Source of the DNA: Adiantum capillus-veneris
Lineage: Eukaryota > Streptophyta > Polypodiopsida > Polypodiales > Pteridaceae
Direction of reading: 5' to 3'
DNA: 64,000 nucleotides
Assembly (NCBI GenBank): GCA_014529385.2
Contig: CM043950.1
Coordinates: forward strand, 155,965,545-156,029,544
A program made the translations under genes and the position numbers. The notes below the pieces were generated by a model. The model saw only the letters and a program-made list of their open reading frames with translations. It was not told the DNA's origin and did not search any database. This document shows, one piece after another, positions 12,395-23,563 of the stretch (its first letter is position 1; every line of letters begins with the position of its first letter).

Positions 12395-12621
12395 TGTTAC
12401 CATATACATGTGGTAGTGATGTGTGTGAACACACTAGGACCGCCGGGGCATTTTTTCCCTCTTTAGGAGGTTTTTTCCCCCGTGCATTGTATATACGCCC
12501 ATCACTCTAGGGCTATCTATCTTTCCATTGCACACTAAGTAACACACTCTCTATTGTGTGCCTTGAGCTTCCTTCGTCTTCTCCAAGCTGTGTGTGTTTC
12601 TCTGCAACCCTAATTCCAACA
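12395..12621 (+). repeat. 5' LTR of copia B1
   Basis: It starts TGTTACCATATAC and ends CCTAATTCCAACA, directly followed by the primer-binding site. A TATATA box lies at 12490-12495. It is about 98% identical to 43055-43281 and closely similar, in reverse orientation, to the B2 LTRs. Confidence 0.95.
12490..12495 (+). promoter_or_regulatory. Candidate TATA box in LTR B1
   Basis: TATATA in the context CATTGTATATACGCCC, about 130 bp before the LTR end. The same box is present in all four B-family LTRs. Transcription start is inferred, not shown. Confidence 0.5.
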
Positions 12622-12623
12622 AT

Positions 12624-12636
12624 TGGTATCAAAGCA
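12624..12636 (+). promoter_or_regulatory. Primer-binding site (initiator tRNA-Met), B1
   Basis: TGGTATCAAAGCA, two bases inside the LTR, one mismatch from the canonical initiator-Met site usual in copia elements. Confidence 0.85.
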
Positions 12637-12983
12637 GGTCACGTCCTCCCGGGCTTAGTCGCCAGCTACTCCAGCAGACGCCTGCTCACCTTCTCCGATT
12701 TCAGTGAGCTTTGGCAAGCGTTCGCAGGTCGACAAATATTTTGGGATAACTCGAAGAGCTCGGTCTGCTTAGAATTTTGATTTGGGCTCATTTCGCCCTC
12801 TGTTACCACTACAGGCAGTACTGCACAAGCTATTTCGTCATTTTGTGTTGAATTTCTATCAGTGTCGTTTTCTGCATAACATGTGCCTTATAATCTTCTA
12901 CGGTTTGTGCTATATAGCACAGGTTGTTCCGGCTCCCTTTCTCCTATTTTCGGGCAGTTTTCACATCAGGTGCAGCATTTACC

Positions 12984-15096
12984 ATGGTTGACAACAACAA
13001 CACAGATGTGTTCAAGATGTTTGCTGTTGAGGACAGGTTGGATGGGGACAACTACCCTATGTGGGCCTATATGATGCAACATGTTCTTGTGTCAAAGGGT
13101 GTCTGGAACATTGTGCAAGGCATTGATGTACGTCCTGGTTCTAAGGATGTTGCAGGTCTTGCTGCAAGGATTGCAGCTGTTAGAGTTGTTTGGCCTACGG
13201 CAGAAAAAGCTCGTTGGGATGTTAAGGATGCACAGGCTCATGCATTGATTGCGTTGTCTGTGAAGCGCACCATTGTTCCTCACATCCGTTCTGCAAAATC
13301 TCCAAAACAGGCTCGGGATATTCTAGCAAGTCTTTATGCAAGCCGCAATGAGGCTAAAATTGCTTTGTTATGTAAAGAGCTGGAGTCGAAGATTATGCAT
13401 GAGGAAGATGATATGGACACTTTCCTTGCGAGTGTCAAGGATATCAATGAGCAGCTTATTTCTGCACGTGAAGTCATTTCAGACAGTTCCCTTGTGCAGA
13501 CTGTTCTTGATGCCTTACCAGATTCCTACCAGACTTTTGCTAGTACTTGGAGACTGATGACCCAAGGAAATCCTAAAGTTGTCAAGTTTGATGCATTATG
13601 CACATTGCTGTTGCAAGAGTCACTTTCTAGAAAAAACAGGACTAGGCAGCGTGCAGTTGAACAGGCTTTTATTGCTTCTCAAAGAAAGGGTGGTAACACT
13701 AATGCAACCACTTCTTATGGTTCTGTTGCGAGTGGCAAAAATTCTGTTCCTAATGCCTCTACTGGCAGTACTTCGTCTGGCAATTCTAGTGATAAGGGCA
13801 AAAAGAAGATGCATTGTCATTATTGTAAAGCCAATGATCACTTGATCAAGTCGTGTCCTAAGTTGAAGGCCAAAGAGGCTAAGAAGAAAGAGGGCGGTTC
13901 CACTGCAAATGCTGGTTCCACTACAAATGCAGCCATTGTTGAGTCTTCTGTGAAAGGAGATTGTGTTGTTGATGTTGATGCAGAATGGGCTTTTAGCGCA
14001 GAGTGCACTTACAATCCTGTTGTCCATGATGCATGCTTGTCAGTTGCTGCAGATTCACATGTGTGGTATTTTGACAGTGGTGCTACAAAGCACATTACCT
14101 CACATCGTGAATTGTTTACCTCTCTCGAGTCTGTCCCTCATGGGAATTCAGTCACTTGTGCCAACAACGCCTCTTACCCAGTTCAGGGAGTTGGAAAGAT
14201 TGTGCTCACTGCTGCTAATGGCAGTTCCTTCACACTTGTTGATGCACTTTATGTACCTGGGATCAAGAAGAATCTCTTGTCTGTATCTGCACTTGCTAGA
14301 CTTGGACTTGTAGTCAAATTTGTGGATGACAGATGTACAGTTCATGATCTCAGTTTTGGTGATGAAATTGTTGCATCTGGGCTTTTGTGTCGTGGGCTGT
14401 ATAAGCTCACTTTGTATGACAAGTATGGACAAAATTTTGCAAATGATGTTGTAGATTCAAGGGCTATTTCAGATGCAAAACTTTGGCATGCACGTTTTGA
14501 TCATCTGAATTTTGTCAGTTTGTTGCGTTTGCAGAAATCTGATATAGTTGCTTCTTTGCCTCCTCTTGAAGCACCTGTCAAACATGTTTGTGAAGGTTGT
14601 ATTTTGGGTAAGATGCAATGTTCTAAGTTTCCAAAGGATGGTTCAGTTCGGGCCACATGCAGGTTGCAGCTTGTGCATAGTGATGTTTGTGGGCCCATGC
14701 AAACTCCGTCCTTGGGCAATTACCTGTACTTCGTGACTTTCATTGATGATTACTCCAGGCATGCATGGGTATTTCCGCTTAAAGAGAAGTCCGAAGTTTT
14801 TATGTACTTCAAACAATTTCTGGCTATGGCTGAAAATGTCTCGAAATGTACTATGGGCACCCTCCGCTCCGATCGAGGGGGGGAGTATATGTCTCATGAA
14901 TTTAATGCATTTCTGGCTAGTCATGGGATAAAACACCAATGTACAGTGCCTTATACGCCTCAGCAAAATGGTGTTGCTGAGAGGAAAAATAGGTCACTGA
15001 CGGAAATGGCTCGTTGTATGGTCAAAAGTCAAGCTTTACCGCATTCTTTTTGGCTTGAGACCATCATGTGTGCCACTTATGTACTTAACAGGTGTC
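12984..15096 (+). pseudogene. Copia B1 polyprotein, 5' part: gag, protease, integrase core
   Basis: The start is placed at the ATG of M-V-D-N-N-N-T-D, which matches the B2 start M-A-N-N-N-N-T-D. The frame is open upstream to 12924, but that part lies in the leader. Domains in order: UBN2-type gag (L-D-G-D-N-Y-P-M-W...), a CX2CX4HX4C zinc knuckle C-H-Y-C-K-A-N-D-H-L-I-K-S-C at about 13812-13853, retropepsin F-D-S-G-A-T-K-H-I (about 14071), the pre-integrase H-H-C-C zinc domain (W-H-A-R-F-D-H...C-E-G-C) and the integrase core with V-H-S-D-V-C-G-P and L-R-S-D-R-G-G-E-Y. This part is uninterrupted until element C enters after a cysteine codon. B2 has frameshifts in the corresponding stretch that B1 lacks. 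Confidence 0.93.
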
Positions 15097-15120
15097 TGTT
15101 GAAAGGACGTCCTTTCAACA
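15097..15120. repeat. 24-bp terminal palindrome of LTR C
   Basis: TGTTGAAAGGAC and its reverse complement GTCCTTTCAACA are directly abutted. The 3' LTR copy (39745-39768) has two mismatches, so the palindrome is ancestral or arose in one copy. Confidence 0.9.
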
Positions 15121-15451
15121 ACGTTTCCATAAAGATTCCATAAAGATTCCTCAAAGATTCTATAAAGATTCCACATGAAGATGGTGATGAAGTAATGAAG
15201 ATGAAGATGGATGCTGCAACATGAAGATACGAGTTCATGGACGTCATCGAATATCCCGTTATTATTATTTTGAGCCATTACGGCCACTTTTGTAATGTTT
15301 ACGGGAACCTCATATTTTAAATCGGCACTTGTATTTTGGCCGCAGATCCTTGTATAATGAGTAAAGCCAACTCAGTTTCTTGTAATTAAGCTCTGTAGAA
15401 GCCTAGAGACAATTCAGGTCATTTGGCCGGACATTAGGTTTGAAGGCTTTG

Positions 15452-15458
15452 TATATAA
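15452..15458 (+). promoter_or_regulatory. Candidate TATA box in LTR C
   Basis: TATATAA in the context CTTTGTATATAATC, conserved in the 3' LTR. A promoter role is inferred from LTR position and sequence only. Confidence 0.5.
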
Positions 15459-16170
15459 TCTAAAACCTAAGGCTTTGTAAAAAAAACACATTACGTTATC
15501 TCAATTAATATACAGTCGTGGGTTCTGCAGCACACAGTAGTGAGTTTCACGCACACACATCGTCGCGCACACTAATCACATTGCAGATATGAGAGTAGGA
15601 GCGTGTTAGCATCGAGGTGCTCTCCGCGTCGACCCAAGCAATGCAAGCCGAGGACCACATCGCGAGCCCGCCTGCAACGAGCTATATTTGGTCGTAAGTA
15701 CCTCAAACGACATCCATTCTGAATGATCAAGTAGTCGTTAGAATCAGGGCGAGAAGCTCTTCATGTTGATGTCTTTCTAGATCAGTTCCGGACACTTTGG
15801 AAATTGTTGTTTTGAGTCTATCGCGACAGCAATTAGAGGTCTACAGTTATGATTTTCAGGGTTTAGGTATTTGGCCATATAGGATATATATCCTTGTGAG
15901 TCTTACCCTCCGATTTCGATTCATTCTGATATGATTTGAGACTGTTTCGAGCTTGTAGTGTTTCGTAGCATGTGTTGTCTGTTTCTTTGCTTTATGGTAG
16001 TGTTGTGGTAGGATTAGTGACTGTAGAGTGTTGTTCGTGTCTAGCTCAGGGTTGACAACCCAGAGATTGCCTCCATGTCCTAGTCGGGTCAGCTACGTCC
16101 TCGGATTGACAGTTTGTTGGTCTGTGTTCTCGCTGTGCTCCATCGTCCGTCGCGGCGTACCCGCTAACAT

Positions 16171-16188
16171 TGGCGCCGTTGCCGGGGA
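16171..16188 (+). promoter_or_regulatory. Primer-binding site (tRNA-Asp), element C
   Basis: TGGCGCCGTTGCCGGGGA is complementary to the 3' end of plant tRNA-Asp(GUC), one base inside the LTR. This primer is characteristic of Athila/Tat-type Ty3/gypsy elements. Confidence 0.85.
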
Positions 16189-18822
16189 CGAAGCGCCTAA
16201 ACTAGCGTAGACCGCATCACTCGTGTTTGATAGTATAGCGTTTCTCTAGAGTTTTCTATAGTGTTGTCACCATTTGTCTTCTTAGTGGGAAGTCAGAGAG
16301 CGGATCTCTTGACTGAAGGATAGCCAGGGAGCCTGCGTCTCGCCGAGGTGGTCCACCATGAGGTTGAGGTATGGTTATATTATTTTGTTGTGTGTTTAGA
16401 TTAGGTTTTATGGTTAGTGTGTTTGGTTGTGACTTATGGTTGTGAGGAACTTGAAAGAGAAAAAAACGCAAAGAAAAACGCAAAAGGTAAGCAGGAGGTT
16501 GTTTGCTGCCAGAAAGCAAAAACAACCATTCAACCATCCAAAGTAGGACTTTAGGTAGTGTAGGACATCTGATGTTGATCTAGAGCAATTTTGACATGAA
16601 AATGTGCTTGAAAACACAAAAAGCGGAATTGTGCTGATTATGGTAAAAGTGCTCTAAAATGGTCGTTTGAAAGCCGATTTGTGTGCTTGTTTTTGCAGTG
16701 GAGACCTTAAGGTAGGGGAAAACACAGATTTGGTTCAATCCAAAAAAAAAAAACCTAAAAATTCTAAAAAACAAAAATCTAAAACCAAATCTGCAATTTT
16801 CAACAAAAAAAAAAGTTTGACCTCAAGACCTTGTTTTGCATATGCTATAGAGCTTGTATGTGAAATTTTAAAGCATTTGCATCAGTGCTTGTGCATCTAA
16901 GTGGGAATTTGCTTTTTCTGAGTGTAAGGAAGTGAACTGTGAAATGCTTGAATCCAAAGGAAAAGAAGTCCAAATTGAATGAAACTTTGGGGATAGGCTT
17001 CTAAGGGCATTGGGAACCAAACTGTCCAAAAAAAAAAAAAAAAATCACTTCCCAGTGGCTCTCTGCTCAATCTATCGCGATAGACTAGTGAATTGGAGAT
17101 AGACTCACAAACAGGCAAAACCCCTCATCCCACAGGTAAAACACATCAATACAAGGCTGCTCCCACAAATTGAGTGTACTTGGACACCTGCTTGACCACT
17201 AAACCTCAAGTCTGGTGTATTGACTAAGACTTTAGAGACAAATTGGGTAAAGGGACTTGACCAAATTTCCAAACCTTATGAAACTTGGTATACATGATCT
17301 ACAGAGGGTAGGGAACACATTTGTGAAGAGAAAATTTGAAAAAAAGTGTCATTTTAGCATACTTGGTGAGTCTATCGTGATAGACTAAGAACCCAGTGAT
17401 AGAAACTGAATTTTTCAAAAACCTCTGTGGAATAGCTTGGAAATGTGCTATCAAGGACACATAAAAATTTTGAAGTCAGTTGGACATCAGAAAGTGGGTC
17501 TAAGACCATTTGAGAGGATTCAACTTGTAGAAAACACCAGATCTGGTCTAACTGACAAAGTAAAAATCCAAAACACTTGAAAATTGGTAGGAGGACTAAG
17601 GACAGGTGTTGGAACACAGTGGTATAGTCAAAGTTCAAGTTTGACCTATAAAAGGGGTACTTGATGAGTCTATCGCGATAGACTCAAAGTAGGGCCAAAG
17701 AAATTGAAATTTTCAAAACCCTCTGGAGCATAGCTTGTTTAGCCTCTCAAGAGGTTACACACAAAATTTGGTGGATTTTGGACAATTGGGAAGTCATCCT
17801 AAGTCTATTTCTAGTGATCAGATAAACTCAGAATTCTAGAGTTGGAGTTAGAGACCTAAGAAAAAGTCCAAAACAAGTGAAAATTGGTGAGCAAGGTGTA
17901 CAGAGCATAGGGAACACAATGGTGAAGAGAAATCTGGAAAATTTTCAAAATTGAAGAATCTGCTGAGTCTATTGCGATAGACTAGGGTTTTTTCACAAAA
18001 ATTGAAATTTTTGAAAATTGACCTTAGGGCCTTGTTCTACATGTTGTTGTGAGCCTATGGTTAAAATTTGAGTAAATTTGGAGCATTGGAAGTGCATCTA
18101 AGAGGATTACTTCATAAGATCAGAAAAGAAACTCTTGTTTGATGCAAGTTACAAAAGAAAAGTATTCCAAATTTGTTGAAACTTGGTGAGTAGTATCTCA
18201 AGAGAAGGGGGAACTCAAATCTATAAAAACAATTGAAAAAGTGTATCCCAGTAACACTATGAGTCTATCGCGATAGACTCAGAAATTCACTGTAGAAAAA
18301 TCAAAATTCAAATCTGACTTCATATTTGGGTTCAGAAGGCCCATTATACCCTGTACACAAAGTTTGAGTGCATTTGGACATCTTCAAGGGGTACTTGGTG
18401 AGTCTATCGCGATAGACAACTGAGGAAAAAAAAATTTGAGAAATTTTTTGAAACCAAGTATATCACTGGGTTTATCATTGCCTAAGGAGTGCACACACCA
18501 ATTTTGGGCTCAAACTGACCACTTGCAAAAATATCAGATAGAGCAACTTTCCAAATTACATCTCATTGTTTTGGTCATAACTTTCACATACGGACTCCGA
18601 TTCCAAAACTTTTTTTATCAAAACGTAGCTTGAGAGCAGCACTACAAATCTTAGAGTAAAATGCATCCGGAAGTCAGGGGTTTCTAAAATCGACAATTTG
18701 AAAGAATTGTGGGAAAACGCTCACGGTTTTGGACATAGTTTTGGATTTTCCGTGACCAAAACACTTGAACACACTGAGAGAGGTATTACTACATCAAGGT
18801 AGAGTTGTTAAGCATAGAAGTC
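16189..18822 (+). other. Long untranslated leader of element C
   Basis: About 2.6 kb separate the primer-binding site from the first gag ATG. Stops occur in every frame. Besides the palindrome array it contains A-rich runs. Large plant gypsy elements such as Ogre also have long, repeat-bearing untranslated regions. Confidence 0.7.
16795..18420 (+). repeat. Leader array of diverged ~300-bp repeats, each with a palindrome (element C)
   Basis: Palindrome cores TCTATCG/CGATAGA begin at 17071, 17371, 17669, 17968, 18264 and 18403. Spacings are 300, 298, 299, 296 and 139. Two copies (17665-17686 and 18260-18281) are perfect 22-bp palindromes, half-site TGAGTCTATCG. Between cores, diverged blocks recur in the same order (GAAATTTT-CAAAACC, TTGGACAT, CTTGAAAATTGGTGAG, GGGAACACA...GTGAAGAGAAA), showing a true tandem array. 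It sits in the untranslated leader between the primer-binding site and gag. Function is unknown. Packaging, dimerisation or protein-binding roles are possible. Confidence 0.85.
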
Positions 18823-19806
18823 ATGTCTACATCAGACTCAGACTCAGCTTATACAAGCACATGGATTGCAGGGATAGATGAGCACCCACCCAAAATAGAT
18901 CTTCCAAACCTACAGTACATAAAGACCAATTTTGTGGAGAGAGTTTGGACGTATAACCATGAAAGTGAAGGACTATATAGGTATATTAATGGAGATCAAT
19001 TCAACCTTTACAGTTGCTTAGAGCCTTACCCAGATGAGCTGACAGAATATAAGCTCTTATATGTCTATACATACGAGGTCGACCGACAATGGACATCTTT
19101 ATTTGTTGACAAGTATGGATGAGAATATAGAGCTGTAGAAAGCACAAACCCGCGAACCAAATTAGAGATGAGTGGATATTTGGTCAATGAAGGACCTCAG
19201 ATACATCCACCAAACACAGGAACCTCTAAGAGAATTGCAAAGAGGGGACCACCACCTGGATTTCCACCTAGAGCGATAACGAGAGATGAAATGATACTAG
19301 AGAGGAGTATGGTTCCATACTTTGCACCCCAAAGTATAAGACCATCTCAACTAAGAAAATGGGTAAATAGAAAGTACAATGGCATAGGATACCCATACGC
19401 CCATGTCTCGGCTTTCAAGCAAGTCCTACGAGCAGAACGAGTAGAGGACTTCCACACGCAGTATGAGGGTTTTTTACTTACATTGGAGGACAATGCACAA
19501 GCATGGTTTGAACTATTGAACCGGAGAGAGTTCACAACCATTGAGAAAATGTTGGATGAATTTGTTCAAGAATTCACCAAGAGGGGCATAAAACATAACA
19601 CCCTTCCTAAGATTCAGGAATTTAAACAAGGCGAAACAGAAACATTGCGACATACAATACTGTGTTTCAAGCAATATGTTGCTAGATGTCCTACCCAAGA
19701 GTTACCCACACCAGAACGTCAGATCCTATGCTTCATCAGAGGACTTAGAAATGAGAATCTCCAAAAGGACCTATACGTGAAAGATACCAAACCTTGGAAG
19801 AGGTGA
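18823..19806 (+). pseudogene. Element C gag, N-terminal region and capsid
   Basis: The probable start is the ATG of M-S-T-S-D-S-D-S at 18823. The frame meets one TGA at 19120-19122, then continues in the same frame. The first 100 residues are acidic and aromatic and are not recognised. From 19380 a retrotransposon capsid domain is visible: Y-P-Y-A-H-V-S-A-F, A-Q-A-W-F-E-L-L-N, F-V-Q-E-F-T-K and C-F-I-R-G-L-R-N-E. The frame ends at 19806 while the continuation L-E-E-V-T-K-A-A-V-D is in another frame, so there is an indel near 19790. Gag would form the particle packaging this element's RNA. With one stop and one shift this copy is not translatable as a whole. Confidence 0.8.
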
Positions 19807-21254
19807 CCAAAGCGGCAGTTGACCTAGTTGACAATTGCAAATTCTATGACGATGGTCAGAAGAAGATGAATGATGCCAGTGAGAAAAAGAAAACCGTTGA
19901 TCTTGAGGATCAAAGAGGGAATCTAGGACAAAACCAAGTAAATGTTGAGGAGCAAATCATAGAGAATGTGATGCAATGCATCAACCGCTCTGACAGAGTA
20001 CCAGCCTATAGAGTTCCTCAACAACGCAGGTGCATGACATGTGGAGGGGACCATCCGACGCAACATTTTCCTGACTATAGACCTAAGACTCCACCATGGT
20101 TTGAGCATGTTATGTCTCAACCGCCTAGATATCATCCTGTAGCAGAACAAGTGTTCTTAAGTGAAAGACCCATAGCTGCTAGAAATGCATATGTGAGTCA
20201 TGAGCTTCAAATAGAAAGAAATGTGGTAGATCATAGGCCACTTCAAGGTCAATATCAAGTATTTCCACAACAACCAATACATCCATGTGACAGATGTGGT
20301 AGTAGTGATCACTTGATTAAGGATTGTCCACACCATGATATCATGATAAATGTATATTGTAATGAGTGTGCAATCACACATATGATTTTGGATTGTCCTA
20401 AGAATCCAAGAAAGAAAGGTAAAATGCAACCACATGTTACCTTTCCTTCTACCAGCAAATCAGAGAAAGAACGAGCCGCAACAAAAGGAGAGACGACAAC
20501 AACAATAGAGCAAGAAACAATTGCAAAAGAACAGGTGCTTAAACAACAAGAAGATGAAAGTAAGCAAGTTGCTCCAGTAAACGTTGTCACTAGAGCACAA
20601 GCAAAAGTGCAAAAGCAGAAGTCTACAGATGGAGAGACTAGTAAGAGTTCCAAAAGCCGTAGAAACTCTAGACGAGCAAGAAGGACTAGAATGAAAGCAA
20701 GACTAGAAAGGGAGAAAGGAGAAGAAAAGGTTGTTACAGCTGAGTTGGAAACAACTCAAGAGCAAGAGACACAGCAAAGGGAAGCTGAAACCCTTAAAAC
20801 AGTTGAAGCACCCGAGAGTCCTAGTTCAGGAGTATCTGTCCTAGTGGACAAAGTGAATGAGCCTTTAGACGCGATTTTGCAGGCTTATGAGGCTAGATTG
20901 GCAAATAGACAGACCTTAGAACAAAGATGGATGACCCATCCTTATCCTGAACTAGAGAAGCAGAGGCTAGAAATGTGTAAGCAACTCATTAAAACTGCTC
21001 AAGCATTGCTAGAACCACCTCATCCAGAAGTGAAGGATAGGATAGTCACCCCAGTGCACAAAGACGAGAGCATTAAAGTAGACGAATTTCCTAGAGAAGA
21101 GGTGGATCATAGGGAAGAACCACTGCCAAGGTCGCAAGACTCGAGGGTAGTCCAAAATACAACAGATGAATCAATGAGGGATTTCCCACCCTATGTTCCT
21201 ATAGTTGAGGAGCAGTGGCCAGAGGAGTTATGGAAGGCTGTCCGAGATGCCTAA
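19794..21254 (+). pseudogene. Element C nucleocapsid with short zinc knuckles and charged linker
   Basis: A 486-codon frame continues the capsid. It has three knuckles: C-M-T-C-G-G-D-H-P-T-Q-H-F (last Cys replaced by Phe), C-D-R-C-G-S-S-D-H-L-I-K-D-C (canonical CX2CX4HX4C) and C-N-E-C-A-I-T-H-M-I-L-D-C (CX2CX3HX4C, one residue short). After residue about 230 comes a Lys/Glu/Gln-rich region likely to form coiled coil and bind nucleic acid (S-R-R-N-S-R-R-A-R-R-T-R). A single in-frame TAA ends it at 21254, and the same frame resumes to 22802. Element D has knuckles of both spacings in the equivalent place. Confidence 0.75.
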
Positions 21255-21314
21255 AAAAGAGAAGAGGATGCTAGACCAGCACCATTTCCTGAAATCACAT
21301 TAGATAGACCACAA

Positions 21315-22802
21315 ATGAGTGTTGATGTGAGGTCATATTATGGTGACGTAGGATCGGTAGCCTCCGAAGACAGTAGACCTGCATCGTTAAGAACTTTGCC
21401 ACAGCACATGGGAGATTTTGAGGCAAAGTCTGAGATTGTGAGAGTTCCATCACAGAGGCTAGGGGGGACAAAAGAATTGGACACAAAAAATTTGATTGAC
21501 TTGCTATCCACGCCAGTGAAGTGCACAATTACATTGGCAGAACTTTTGAAAACCAGGCCAAGTATGTGGACAGATATAGGAAAATGCTTGGAAAAAATTG
21601 GGATCAAAAGCCCGTTAAGGTTCCTGGAAAAAGAACTCGATGAGATCGAGAAGCCTAGATCAAATGTAAGACCGGTACCTCTGAACAAAGTAGGAGAGTA
21701 CTGTGAAGGAGAAGATGGTAATGCCACTTTGCCTGTTGAGTACAATGGGATTGAAACAAAAGCTATACTTGACAGCAGAGCAGGAATTGCCATAGCAACA
21801 AAACGAATATGGGAGAAATGGGGTAGGCCCACCTTTAGAACAGCCAGAATAAAATTAAAGTTAGCGGATGGGCATGTGGAAAGACCCATGGGATTGCTAG
21901 AAGCGATAGTGGTGTCTTCTTGTGGTATAGAGTATGCGCATACTTTTGCCATAGTTGAATTTGGCAAGAAAAATAACTATGAAATCATCCTTGGAAGACC
22001 ATTCATGAGGCAACTCAAGATGGTACAAGATTGGGGTTATGATTATCTATACTTGAGACATGCTGAAACCACAACACGTGTAAATATGAGAAATCATAGT
22101 TACCAAAATGTAACTAGAACGCCCGTGGAAGATTTTGATTCTGCAACACAAAGTGGATCAACAGACCATCCGTGGATGGGCAAAAAGAAAGAAATCGGGA
22201 TGTGCGGAGCATCGAAGTGTAGTGACTTTGGGAGAAATGAGAATTCCTTAGAGAGGGTCGTAGAAGATGATGCTTACATAAGAGAACCTTTTTCGGAAGA
22301 GGCGTTAGAACCACTAGAGTGGACTCAGATATTGGCTACTTTGGATGTCTGTGTTAATGAGACCACACCAACAAAATTTTGCGATGAGAATGGGTATGAC
22401 ATAGTCCCCTACTACATGCTAAGGGTTATGGGTGAGACAGATGACAAATCTGAGTATGAGTTCGAAACAGGATTATCAGCTATGGGGATAGCACAAAACC
22501 AGATATCTAGCCCGAATATTGGTCATATAGAAATAGGTGCTCTTTGCGATCGGAGTGCGATAACACACTTGATTACAAACTGTCCAACTCGAATGCATAG
22601 TACAAAGGAGGAGCCGCAAGTCAACAAAGAAAAGTTGCAGGAAGAAGGGCTAAGATCCAAAGAAGATGCTTCAGGTCCAGCGCCTACAAACGAGCAATAT
22701 GAAGACTTGGAATCAATCAAAGAAGAGGTGCAGCAAGTGACAGAAAGTTCAGACACTATTGGTGACTTTCAACAGCTGAAGTCGAGGAAGAAGAGCCTAT
22801 GA
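21315..22802 (+). pseudogene. Element C first retropepsin-like domain
   Basis: This is the same frame as the preceding ORF after one TAA. It contains the block G-E-Y-C-E-G-E-D-G-N-A-T-L-P-V, then A-I-L-D-S-R-A-G-I-A where a retropepsin has D-S/T-G-A, then E-I-I-L-G-R-P-F-M-R, the conserved hydrophobic-Gly loop near the end of the fold. Element D has the matching block G-Q-Y-F-E-G-D-E-S-N-A-T-L-P-I with L-D-G-G-A-G and E-M-I-L-G-R-P-F-M-R. The Arg in D-S-R-A should prevent catalysis. A decayed knuckle-like C-D-R-S-A-I-T-H...N-C follows near 22545. The frame closes at 22802 and overlaps the next ATG by four bases. Confidence 0.75.
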
Positions 22803-23554
22803 CTCTACACGAACCAAATGCTGATTTTGTCTCTCCAAAAGACACATCAGAGGAAATGGTGGTCAAGCAGGAGCTAGAACACACAGATGAACTCACAAGT
22901 GTGAACAATGAAGAAGAAGACGACAAGGAGTCCAGGCCAAAGATTGCTCAAGTCACTCAAGAGAACACAGGAAATCTAGTACCAAAGAAGATCAACTTTT
23001 TGCTAAGTGCAGAAGACGGAGTCAAGATGAATTTTATGGCAGAAATTGATATAAATTCCACGACTAATGTCATGTCATATGGCATGTGGTTACTTCTAGG
23101 TAAGCCAAAGCTTTATGATATTCAAATAAAGGTAAATCTCTCACCTGAAGTAGATGTTATAAGTATGGGGATTGCAGAAGCTACTCTCCAACTACACTCA
23201 CAGAATGTCAAAGAAAAATTATTGGTGGTAGATTCTCGACAAATGGGAACACACTTGATTTTGTCCAAGCCATGGGCACAAGTCTTTGAAAACGAGCCTG
23301 AATCTTCAACAATGGTCATCACGACAAGCTATCAAGTGGCAACAGAGGTCAAGCCTACAACAGTTCAAAGATTCTTGGCTATTGAAAAAGGCAAAGCTAA
23401 AGTAAGCCCACAGTCTCTAGCCCAGCCAATGCAAGTGCAAGACAAAGCCTCTACATCAAAAGAAAAACCATCAACAAAACAATGGAAACCCAAGAAAAAA
23501 GTCTATCAACCGAAGTTTCCATCGCCTGAACGTCTACAAAGGAAGTCAAAATAG
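22799..23554 (+). pseudogene. Element C second retropepsin-like domain (active site lost)
   Basis: Residues 63-165 resemble the second protease-like domain of element D: A-E-I-D-I-N-S-T-T-N-V-M-S-Y-G and L-G-K-P-K-L match D's A-L-L-D-T-E-A-K-H-N-L-L-S-Y-G and L-G-K-P-T-L. The catalytic D-T-G-A has become D-I-N-S, so a structural role is more likely than proteolysis. A Lys/Ser/Gln-rich tail begins the W-I-P repeat region. A TAG at 23552-23554 separates it from the next frame, which is in phase with it. The frame is shifted relative to 21315-22802. Confidence 0.65.
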
Positions 23555-23563
23555 GTCAACCAA

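Larger units (their letters stand above)
15097..16169 (+). repeat. 5' LTR of element C
   Basis: It begins TGTTGAAAGGAC followed by its exact reverse complement, a 24-bp perfect palindrome, then four spaced copies of AAAGATTC (about 15130-15175). It ends ...CCCGCTAACA. A TATATAA box lies at 15452-15458. Around 15815 is a half copy of the leader palindrome (GAGTCTATCGCGACAG). Confidence 0.95.

Noticed and set aside
16028-16210. Frame at the end of LTR C continuing into copia at the right LTR (40677-41057)
   Set aside because: The same LTR sequence gives this frame at both ends. The fusion with copia on the right is a junction artefact of the insertion.
16795-18420. Regularly spaced palindromes as a CRISPR-like array
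   Set aside because: Spacing is about 300 bp, the spacers are themselves homologous repeats, no cas genes occur and the context is a plant retrotransposon leader.
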